Assembly (NCBI GenBank): GCA_052325345.1
Contig: JBKQVG010000224.1
Location: 1 to 21,300 of the forward strand
DNA length: 21,300 bases
Reading direction: 5' to 3'
DNA from: JBEKYD01 sp052325345
Lineage (GTDB): Bacteria > Acidobacteriota > Terriglobia > Bryobacterales > Bryobacteraceae
Both the position numbers and the translations under genes were made by a program. Position 1 is the stretch's first letter; each line of letters opens with the position of its first letter. Below the pieces are notes generated by a model. It was not told where the DNA came from. It was given only the letters and a program-made list of their open reading frames with translations, and ran no database searches. Below, piece after piece: positions 1 through 6,400 of this stretch.

Positions 1-1
1 G

Positions 2-430
2 ATGGAACAGGGACGCATTGCGGCGGGCAACGCGTTCGGGCTGAAAGTTCAGTCCAATCCCGCCGCCTATCCGTACGGCATCTACACCATTCCGGAGATT
101 TCCTTCGTCGGCAAAACCGAAGAGCAGCTCACCGAGGAAGACGTGCCCTACGAAGTCGGTCTGGCGTATTATCGCGAGACCGCGCGCGGCCAGATTCGCG
201 GCGATACCACCGGAAGGCTGAAGCTCATTTTCCACCGGGAAACCCGCAAGATTCTGGGCGTCCACATCATCGGCGAGGGCGCCGCCGAGCTGATCCATAT
301 CGGCCAGGCGGTGCTGGTTCTGGACGGAACGGTCGACTACTTCGTCGAAACGGTCTTTAATTATCCGACGTTGGCCGAATGTTACAAACAGGCGGCCTTC
401 AACGGCGTCAACAAGTTGTTGCGTTTGTAG
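2..430 (+). CDS. sthA: Soluble pyridine nucleotide transhydrogenase, C-terminal part (5' end outside window)
   Basis: This is the C-terminal dimerisation domain of a flavoprotein of the pyridine nucleotide-disulfide oxidoreductase family. The 142 visible residues follow E. coli SthA closely: EQGRIAA, then GIYTIPEISFVGKTEEQL, PYEVG, ARGQI, LIFHRETRKILGVHIIGEGAAELIHIGQA and FNYPTLAECYKQAAFNG. The AELIHIGQA and FNYPT blocks separate SthA from dihydrolipoamide dehydrogenase and glutathione reductase, whose C-terminal motif is HxHPT. Family role: cytosolic FAD enzyme passing hydride between NADPH and NAD+, usually draining excess NADPH. The reading frame is open to the left edge, so the true start and the FAD and NAD domains lie outside; the first ATG here is an internal Met. 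The stop lies 25 bp before the preferred start of the ROK-family gene, suggesting co-transcription. Confidence 0.93.
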   Translation: MEQGRIAAGNAFGLKVQSNPAAYPYGIYTIPEISFVGKTEEQLTEEDVPYEVGLAYYRETARGQIRGDTTGRLKLIFHRETRKILGVHIIGEGAAELIHIGQAVLVLDGTVDYFVETVFNYPTLAECYKQAAFNGVNKLLRL

Positions 431-455
431 CATGGGGTTGGGGAAGGGGAACGTC

Positions 456-1355
456 ATGGGGATCGGCATCGGAGTGCTGGCCACGCGCCACATCTGGGTT
501 GGCGTTGTGGAAGGGACTACGCTGGGCGCGGTGCGGATGTACCCCGATCCGTCGGAGTCGCCGCTCGATCTGAAGAGTCTGCACTCGGACGATATGCTGG
601 CTCGCATCGGCGAGATGATCGTCCAGATCAGCCAGGGCCGGACGGTCGAATGGGTGGGCGCCGGCTTCCCCGGCATCATCCGCAACGGAGTCATCGAGGA
701 GTCTCCCAACCTGGGCCAGTTGAAGGGTTTGCGCGTGACCCGCCAACTGGAGGAGGAATTGAAAACCAAGGGCATGGACGTTCCAGTGATGGCTCTGAAC
801 GATGCGGACGCCATCGCCGCCGGAATCGCCGCCACCCGTGGCGCCCTGGAGAAACTGATCCGCGTCTGGTACCTGGGCGACGGCGTCGGCTTCGGCCGCT
901 ACCCGCTGGGTGACGGCGTTTGGGAGGCAGGTCATTCGGTGGTTTCGCTCGACCCCAAGGAGCGCTATTGCGGCTGCGGAGGAGTGGGTCACCTGGAAGG
1001 CATCATGGGCAACCGCGCCATCCGCCTGCGTTTCCTCGACCGGGAGCCGGAGGAAGTTTTCGCCGCCGCGCGGGAGGGCGACCAGAAGGCCCGCGAGTTC
1101 GTCACCCGCTGGCATCGCGCCCTGGCGGCCGCCACCGCCACCAGCGTTCACCTCGACGGCCCCGGCCGCATCTATCTGTCCGGCCCCAATTCGGACTATA
1201 TCGACACCGCCCTTCTCGGCATGCTTCTCCAGGAAATGGTCAAGATGACCAGCCTGCAAGGCAGCTTTTTCGAAATTGTGCCTACCAGCCACGATCTGGC
1301 TTTGATTGGCGCCTCGGTCAGCGCCCAACGCAAAGCCGGCGCAGCCATTCGTTAA
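456..1355 (+). CDS. ROK-family protein with degenerate ATP-binding motif (putative sugar-kinase-like regulator or enzyme)
   Basis: I place the start at 456, because a GGAAGGGGA Shine-Dalgarno stretch ends 5 bp before that ATG; an in-frame ATG at 432 would add eight residues but lacks such a site. The product (299 aa) has ROK landmarks: a NDADAIAAG block with the candidate catalytic Asp near residue 116, an EAGH segment (His ~160) and a zinc-type cluster Cys172-x-Cys174-G-x-x-G-His179-x-Glu181. Two things are odd. The N-terminal phosphate motif, normally DxGGT, reads GIGIGVLAT, with no Asp and no GGT. The usual third cluster Cys is His179. ROK proteins are cytosolic glucokinases, N-acetylhexosamine kinases or repressors; no DNA-binding domain is present here. 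It may be a non-kinase relative or bind sugar only. It is probably co-transcribed with sthA. Confidence 0.8.
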   Translation: MGIGIGVLATRHIWVGVVEGTTLGAVRMYPDPSESPLDLKSLHSDDMLARIGEMIVQISQGRTVEWVGAGFPGIIRNGVIEESPNLGQLKGLRVTRQLEEELKTKGMDVPVMALNDADAIAAGIAATRGALEKLIRVWYLGDGVGFGRYPLGDGVWEAGHSVVSLDPKERYCGCGGVGHLEGIMGNRAIRLRFLDREPEEVFAAAREGDQKAREFVTRWHRALAAATATSVHLDGPGRIYLSGPNSDYIDTALLGMLLQEMVKMTSLQGSFFEIVPTSHDLALIGASVSAQRKAGAAIR

Positions 1356-1360
1356 ACCGG

Positions 1361-1379
1361 CCCTTTCCGATCCGGAGGG
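1361..1379. terminator. Possible bidirectional hairpin between convergent genes
   Basis: The 30-bp gap between the stops of the ROK-family gene and the large convergent gene can fold as CCC-tt-TCCG-ATC-CGGA-GGG, seven pairs with a two-base bulge. No T-run follows on either strand, so this is a weak terminator candidate supported mainly by its position. Confidence 0.3.
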
Positions 1380-1385
1380 TTGGCT

Positions 1386-4300
1386 CTAAGCCAAGGGACC
1401 GTCTACCTGCCCGGCAAACGGGTCGGCCCCGATGGTGCCCACCAGTTCCTCGACGTACTGCGCCGCCGCGACTCGCTCCAGTTGTTGGCGCGCCACCGCC
1501 AGGCGGACTTCCACGTCGAACCCCAGCGGGCCGCCGGAATCCCGAGCGGCTTCGAGCGCGGCCAGGTTACGGCGGCATAGCGCTTCGTCCCGCCGCTGCT
1601 TGGTGCGCAGCCGCCCGCGATACCAATCGCTGGCGAGCAACGCTTCGCGCGCAAACAGCCCGCGAACCCGCGGCGCGTCGACGCCCAGACCCTCCCAGGC
1701 GCCGTAGGCCATGATGTGGAGCAGCGCCGCCAGCGGCGGGCAGGCGCCCTTTATGCTGCCGTCCTCGAAGTACTGGAGCGCGACCCGCCGGCCGGCGCCG
1801 ACAATCGCATCCACGCCAGCCGCGAACGCGTCCGGGTCCTGCTTCTCCGGGCGCAGCATCTGTTCGGTAAACACCTCGTTGGGGGTTTCGAAGATGCGTC
1901 CCAGGAAGCGCTCGGCGAAGGCCGCGGTGATGCGGTAGCCCAAACGGCTGGCGTGCACGGTGCGGCCCTGGTAGTCGAAATCTTCCAGTTTCCCCAGGTA
2001 TCCGTTTTCGATCAGAAACCGCGGGTCGCGTTCTTCCACCCGGATGCGGCACCAAACTTCCGGCGCCAGCATGCTGATGTCGTGGTCCACGCGATAGCGC
2101 GGCCCCACCCAACCGGCGGCGGTGGTGAAGCCGGCATAACCCGTCAGGATTGCGCCCACCAGGGCATTGTTCAGATCCACTACCGGCCACAGGGCGTTGA
2201 ACGGACCCTTGGTGAGCGCTCCCTCGCTGCCGAAGCCGGTGGTGGAGGGCGACTTGCCCGTCAGGCTGGCCACGAAATCCATGAACAGCTCGGGCAATTC
2301 CTGATAGTGAATGGGATTATAGACCGCCAGCGGAGGCAGCCCGATGGAAGCATCGGCCGGATTGCCGCGCCGCCCGGCCAGCACCGCGTTTACCGGGAAC
2401 TGCACCGGCTCGCCGGCCGGAATCGCGCGGTCCAACCGCGCGCACATGCGCGCCAGGTGCGCGCCGCGCCGGTCCACCAGGTCGGGACGCCGCTCCAGGT
2501 AACGCGGATTCTTGGACGGCTTGCCGTCCACCAGGCGGGCGTGGGCGGAAGAAACCACGTATCCGTCGGTGGAATTTGCCACGAAGTTGCGGAGCAACTT
2601 CTTCATCGGCTCGGTGTATCGATCGAACTCCACCACGTGTTCCACCAGCGAGCGCGCCTGGGCCACATCGAGCGGCTCGAAGTTGGAAAGAAACGTTCCC
2701 GGGGTAGCGATGTCCGCCTCGGCCTGCGCGTCGAAACCGCGGTGTACGGCGTCGTCCGGCCGCTGGAAGAGGCAGGCTTCGCAGTTCTCCACCAGCTTCA
2801 AGCTGGGGTGGGGGTACTTGGCGTCGAAGTGCGGCACCTTTTCGCGCGGCACCACCGCCGAGGCCGTGATGTCGTCTTCCACCTGCACTTTTTCCGCTGG
2901 CCGAAAGTCCGGCCGCAGTTTGTAAATGCGCCAGGAGCCTTCGGGATCGAAACCCACGCGCAGATAGTTCCCCACCAGCTTCTGGTTTCCGTACTTCAGC
3001 TCGTGGCCCAGATAGCCGTTGATGCGGTCGACGGTGAAGCGCTGCCGCCAATCGGCGCCCCAATCCGGACGGTAGTAGCGTTTCACCGTGACGACCAACT
3101 GGCGGATGGTCTGGGGCAGCTTCCGCAGCCACTCGTTGTACTCGTCGGTGTATTCCGCCGAAGGGGTCAGCAGCTTGATGACCGAGCCCAGCGATCGCTC
3201 CGGCCCCAGGATGGGGCGTTGCGCGCGCGCCTCCGGTTGCGGGCGTTTATAAATGTTGGAAAAATCCCGCGCCAGGATCCGTTCCACCTGTTCGAAATCG
3301 CGGACGTAATCCTTCACGAACACCGGCCCGTTCAGGACCATGCTCAAAATGGATTTCGAAATCTCCGACTTCCCGCCGCCCGAAACCGTGCATGGCTTAT
3401 GGCAGAGCGTGCCGTGTGGCACCGAGCCCACCAGCCGCCAGGCCGTGCCGCCGTGCTGTTTTTCGAGGCGCACTCTATATCCGGAAGGCAGCACGTAGAC
3501 GTGCTCGGGCAGCAGCGTGATCCGCTGCGTGCCGCCCCCGCCGGTCCATCGCACGGCGCCTTCGCGCACGCTGAACCGGGCATGCTCGGGAACGTAGAAA
3601 ATGCCGGGGTCGGCGCGGTCCACCGCGTAGCCTTCCGGCTTGCGCTCCACCAGTCCGTCCAGCAGGCGCAGGGCGTCTTCGAACGAAGTCTTGCGCAGCG
3701 AAAGCGGGCGATCGGCGGCAAAATCCTGGCCCAGAACCCATACCGGAAAGGCGATGGCGCCGCCGGCGTGCTCTTCCTCGGCCAGCCCGTACAGATTGGC
3801 GGAAAAGCTGATCTGGCTTTTCACTTCCTTCTTGCAATAGCCGAAGTAGTTATCGGTCAGAATGGTGACGATCACGCCGGAGAAGTCGCGGCAGACGATC
3901 TTGAACGGCAGCCCGTCGTTGTAAATCTCGTTCTCGTCGCGCCAGCACATGCCGTCGCGCCGCTCGCGCTCGCTGGCCTGGCCGTAGTGCGGCAGTCCCA
4001 GGTCTTTCTTTCTCCGGCCCACCAGGTGCGGCGCCAGAATCACGCAGCCGGTGTGGCCGGTCCAGTGCGGCACGTCCAGGGCGGCGTCGTTCTCGGGAAG
4101 ATAGGGATCGCCGGCATTGCCGAAGATGGCTTCCACGAAATCCAGGTTGCTCACCAGGCTGGCCGGTGCGAAAAAGCGCGTCTCCATGCTCTTGGCCGGC
4201 TCGCGGCCGATCGCCGGGCAGACCTTGGGCCGCAGCAGCAGGGAGAGGAATACGCGCGCTTGCTCGGTTTGGCCGGCGGTAAAAGGCAGCGCCAGCATTT

Positions 4301-4844
4301 CGGGCGGCGGATGGAGCGCATCGGCCAGCAGCCGGGCAAAGGCCAACCGCGGCGCCGCCAGTTTATCGGCGGGAACCGGCAGCCCGCCTTCCACGATGTG
4401 AAACACGCCCTTGGTGGTGCGCCGGTCGCTGGCGGGGTTATGCAGCACCCCTTGCGCGACGCGATAGGAACTCAGGTAGCGAGAGCGAAAGCTGTCCTCG
4501 TTCGAAGGGAAAGACAGAATGCGCGCCAGGCCCGGCCGGTCCAGCACGAAGGAAGTCGACGGCAGGCGCGGCGCTCCCTCCGGACACACGCCGGCCAGGT
4601 AACTGTCCAGGAAATTCTGTATCCGGGTGTCGCTGGGACACAGCCGGCCGCCGAGCAACTGGTCTTTCTGCTGGTAATTGCGCAGCAGCGGCCGGGCCAG
4701 CTCCAGAAAGCCGGCGCCCCCGGCCGCGCTGCCGGAAGGTTGCCCCAGCGCCACCAGTTTCAGATTGATGTATCGCGCCAGTTCCTCCTCCCGCATGGCG
4801 GGTGGAAGGGCGGGCGCCGCGGATTCGGCAGGGGAGACAGGCAT
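1386..4844 (-). CDS. Large PEP carboxykinase-like protein, candidate PPi-dependent PEPCK
   Basis: A 1152-aa cytosolic-looking protein with no signal peptide or membrane segment. Residues ~331-353 (DNYFGYCKKEVKSQIS then SANLYG) resemble the PEPCK segment Y-x-GE-x-KK-x-x-F, where the Lys pair contacts metal and substrate (here Lys338-Lys339). Residues ~486-498 (TVSGGGKSEISKS) resemble the PEPCK kinase-1a P-loop (LSGTGKTTLS). Chain length is about twice that of ATP- or GTP-PEPCKs (roughly 530-620 aa) but matches the ~130-kDa pyrophosphate-type PEPCKs known from Propionibacterium and Entamoeba, which interconvert oxaloacetate plus PPi with PEP, CO2 and Pi. The family call is recalled similarity plus size, not an alignment, so the donor is uncertain. 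ATG at 4844 is kept; the alternative Met17 (4796) has no better ribosome site. Single gene, convergent with the ROK-family gene. A long antiparallel frame on the plus strand is a high-GC shadow. Confidence 0.6.
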   Translation of the reverse strand: MPVSPAESAAPALPPAMREEELARYINLKLVALGQPSGSAAGGAGFLELARPLLRNYQQKDQLLGGRLCPSDTRIQNFLDSYLAGVCPEGAPRLPSTSFVLDRPGLARILSFPSNEDSFRSRYLSSYRVAQGVLHNPASDRRTTKGVFHIVEGGLPVPADKLAAPRLAFARLLADALHPPPEMLALPFTAGQTEQARVFLSLLLRPKVCPAIGREPAKSMETRFFAPASLVSNLDFVEAIFGNAGDPYLPENDAALDVPHWTGHTGCVILAPHLVGRRKKDLGLPHYGQASERERRDGMCWRDENEIYNDGLPFKIVCRDFSGVIVTILTDNYFGYCKKEVKSQISFSANLYGLAEEEHAGGAIAFPVWVLGQDFAADRPLSLRKTSFEDALRLLDGLVERKPEGYAVDRADPGIFYVPEHARFSVREGAVRWTGGGGTQRITLLPEHVYVLPSGYRVRLEKQHGGTAWRLVGSVPHGTLCHKPCTVSGGGKSEISKSILSMVLNGPVFVKDYVRDFEQVERILARDFSNIYKRPQPEARAQRPILGPERSLGSVIKLLTPSAEYTDEYNEWLRKLPQTIRQLVVTVKRYYRPDWGADWRQRFTVDRINGYLGHELKYGNQKLVGNYLRVGFDPEGSWRIYKLRPDFRPAEKVQVEDDITASAVVPREKVPHFDAKYPHPSLKLVENCEACLFQRPDDAVHRGFDAQAEADIATPGTFLSNFEPLDVAQARSLVEHVVEFDRYTEPMKKLLRNFVANSTDGYVVSSAHARLVDGKPSKNPRYLERRPDLVDRRGAHLARMCARLDRAIPAGEPVQFPVNAVLAGRRGNPADASIGLPPLAVYNPIHYQELPELFMDFVASLTGKSPSTTGFGSEGALTKGPFNALWPVVDLNNALVGAILTGYAGFTTAAGWVGPRYRVDHDISMLAPEVWCRIRVEERDPRFLIENGYLGKLEDFDYQGRTVHASRLGYRITAAFAERFLGRIFETPNEVFTEQMLRPEKQDPDAFAAGVDAIVGAGRRVALQYFEDGSIKGACPPLAALLHIMAYGAWEGLGVDAPRVRGLFAREALLASDWYRGRLRTKQRRDEALCRRNLAALEAARDSGGPLGFDVEVRLAVARQQLERVAAAQYVEELVGTIGADPFAGQVDGPLA

Positions 4845-4970
4845 CTAAACCCGTTGTAGCATGCCGGGCGCCCGGGTTACGATTCGGGCGCTAACCGGAC
4901 CGATCCGCGGGCTTCCTCCAACAGCCCAATAAACCCCCACAACCCCCTGTTATCCGGCTTTTTTTCGGTG

Positions 4971-4976
4971 TACTAT
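4971..4976 (+). promoter_or_regulatory. Possible -10 box (TACTAT) upstream of the RsbR-N-like gene
   Basis: A TACTAT hexamer sits 22 bp before the ATG at 4999, at the end of a relatively AT-rich stretch (T-run at 4959-4965) in an otherwise GC-rich gap. No convincing -35 element is visible at 16-18 bp spacing. The gene has a clear GAGGTGA ribosome site at 4989-4995, just before its ATG. Confidence 0.3.
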
Positions 4977-4998
4977 ACAGGCGGAAGCGAGGTGAACC

Positions 4999-5445
4999 AT
5001 GATTTCCGGAAAGCTCGTTCACCTGATGGAGACGCACGAAGAACAAATCATCGACCGCGTCGCGGGACAGATCCGCCGCGACCCCGAGATGGCGCACCTC
5101 CAAGCCATGCTCGGAACCGGATTACGGCAATGGCACAAGGAGCTGTTGGAGAACTTGAGCCACTGGCTGGACAAGGGAAACAGCGAAACCCTGGCACGGC
5201 ACTACCAGCATGCGGGCAGAGACCGATTGGGACAAGGCGTTCCGTTGCACGAATGCGTGCGCGATTTGTGCGTACTGAAACAAACCCTGTTGGACTTCGT
5301 GGAGGAGCATACCCTCACCAAGGACAGCATGGAACTGTACGCCGAAGAGGAACTCGACAGACGGGTCGGCCGCTTTTTCGACCTGTCGATTGTGCACCTT
5401 GTACAAGGCTACGAATCGGCGCGCCACCACGCTGCGGCCGCCTGA
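4999..5445 (+). CDS. Stand-alone RsbR/RsbRD N-terminal-like helical protein
   Basis: A 148-aa, soluble, all-helical protein with a strong ribosome site (GAGGTGA, 3 bp before ATG). It contains segments typical of the RsbRD_N family: LLENLSHWLDKG, a RDRLGQGVPLHECVRDLCVLKQTLLDF block around residues 74-98, then an acidic helix ending near DLSIVHLVQGYE. In that family this globin-like or helical N-domain is normally followed by a STAS domain (RsbR co-antagonists of the stressosome) or by a kinase. Here nothing follows; the frame ends cleanly after an Ala-rich tail (HHAAAA). It may be a free-standing sensory or partner-binding subunit, but its input and partner are unknown. It stands alone between the divergent large PEPCK-like gene and a convergent nucleotidyltransferase gene. 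Two His and two Cys are present (including HECVRDLC), but I see no clear cofactor motif. Confidence 0.5.
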   Translation: MISGKLVHLMETHEEQIIDRVAGQIRRDPEMAHLQAMLGTGLRQWHKELLENLSHWLDKGNSETLARHYQHAGRDRLGQGVPLHECVRDLCVLKQTLLDFVEEHTLTKDSMELYAEEELDRRVGRFFDLSIVHLVQGYESARHHAAAA

Positions 5446-5520
5446 ATCGGCACGGATCGAGCCGCCGATGGCCGGGGAGTCGCGGCGCCTAACGGGAGGA
5501 AGCCGGGGTAGTAAGCCTTT

Positions 5521-5540
5521 GCGCCGGTTTTTGCCGGCGC
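5521..5540. terminator. Hairpin between convergent genes
   Basis: GCGCCGG and CCGGCGC form a perfect 7-bp stem around a 6-base loop, lying between the stop of the RsbR-N-like gene and the stop of the nucleotidyltransferase gene. The position suits a two-way terminator, but no T-run follows on either strand. The rest of the gap (5446-5578) shows no gene. Confidence 0.35.
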
Positions 5541-5578
5541 ATTGAAGTGTCGGGGTGACGGTCTCTAACTCGAACCAG

Positions 5579-6154
5579 TCATTGTCCTCGGCTTCCCCAG
5601 CCAGCCTCCCTCCGAGCACGTTCCCACAGATCGCCGAGATTCAGCCGTATCGTCCACTGGTTCAGGTAGTCGCGGTCCAGATCCAGGTTTGCGGCCAGAA
5701 TTCCCAGGATATCCGACCACTGGCGCTCGGACACTTCGCCTCCCTGCCGATACCACTGCAGTTTGGCGAGCAGAATGTCCTCCGCGGTGGCGACGCGGCA
5801 GACGGTCCGGCTACCGGCCAGATGCAGAGGAATCTCGGTTGCTCGCCGCAGTTCGGACGCGTGGAACTCGCCGGAGGCCGGAAATAGGTCGAACTTCTCG
5901 CTGGTAAGCAGGTGGATCACGTTGAAGGCGCGGCCGGCGGAGATCGCCCGGCGCATGTCGGCAGGGTCGGCGTACCATTCCGATCCCAAGGCTGTGGCCA
6001 ACGGCTGCGCATCTTCCATCCGCATTTCCGCAAGCACATCGACGTCCATGGTCGCCCGTAGCACGCCTCGCGAGGATGAGGCCAGCGAACCGCCGATCAG
6101 ATAGCGGATGCCAAGGCCTTCGAGCGCGGCGATCAGGCTATCGAGCGCGCTCAT
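5579..6154 (-). CDS. Nucleotidyltransferase-fold protein (AbiEii/MNT-like)
   Basis: Start chosen at 6154 (MSALDSLIAALEGLG, 191 aa) because GAAGGCGG lies about 7 bp upstream. Longer in-frame extensions give an Arg-rich stretch inside the preceding gene. The N-terminal region has the nucleotidyltransferase signature: a GGS turn (residues 21-23), then RATMDVDV with Asp37 and Asp39 as the likely metal-binding pair. Later blocks (FNVIHLLTSEKFDLF; TAEDILLAKLQWYRQGG; SERQWSDILGIL) match the common bacterial family of 'nucleotidyl transferase AbiEii/AbiGii toxin-like' proteins. Members may transfer NMP to tRNA or protein targets; the substrate here is unknown. It overlaps the 86-aa gene by 17 bp and is the last gene of the operon, so it is probably translated by coupling. 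Confidence 0.8.
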   Translation of the reverse strand: MSALDSLIAALEGLGIRYLIGGSLASSSRGVLRATMDVDVLAEMRMEDAQPLATALGSEWYADPADMRRAISAGRAFNVIHLLTSEKFDLFPASGEFHASELRRATEIPLHLAGSRTVCRVATAEDILLAKLQWYRQGGEVSERQWSDILGILAANLDLDRDYLNQWTIRLNLGDLWERARREAGWGSRGQ

Positions 6155-6398
6155 CGGGCAAAGCCGCCTTCCCGTACGCCTTCTCAAATAGCTCCTCACC
6201 CAGAACGAGGCGGGCCAGGCGAAGAAAGATTTCGCGATCGCCGGCGTTGGGATACCGCTCCCGCAGGCCCGCTTCGGCGGCGCGGCGCAGGCCGGCGGAA
6301 AGCTCCAGCGCGCGCCGCAGCTTTTCGGCGGGCGGCATCCGGCGCTGCAGCTCCAGGAATACCTGCCAGGCTTCCGCCGTGGTATCGGATGGGCACAT
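6138..6398 (-). CDS. Small helical protein paired with a nucleotidyltransferase (hypothetical)
   Basis: An 86-aa, highly charged, probably all-helical protein. I recognise the general pattern (helix with ELQRRMPPAEKLRRALELS, then LRERYP, then DREIFLRLARLVLGEELFEKAYG) as that of small uncharacterised bacterial proteins usually encoded just before a nucleotidyltransferase-fold gene; this is recall, not a search. Its ATG (6398) lies 2 bp after the stop of the OPT transporter gene, and its stop is 17 bp inside the nucleotidyltransferase gene. The tight packing suggests fixed stoichiometry with the downstream protein, as for an antitoxin, a regulator or an adaptor. No enzymatic motif is visible, and function remains unknown. 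Confidence 0.75.
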   Translation of the reverse strand: MCPSDTTAEAWQVFLELQRRMPPAEKLRRALELSAGLRRAAEAGLRERYPNAGDREIFLRLARLVLGEELFEKAYGKAALPDERAR

Positions 6399-6400
6399 GG

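Noticed and set aside
1716..4859. Very long plus-strand open frame antisense to the PEPCK-like gene
   Set aside because: The translation is His/Arg/Gln/Gly-rich with no family features, while the opposite strand has conserved enzyme-like blocks; high third-position GC keeps the antisense frame open.
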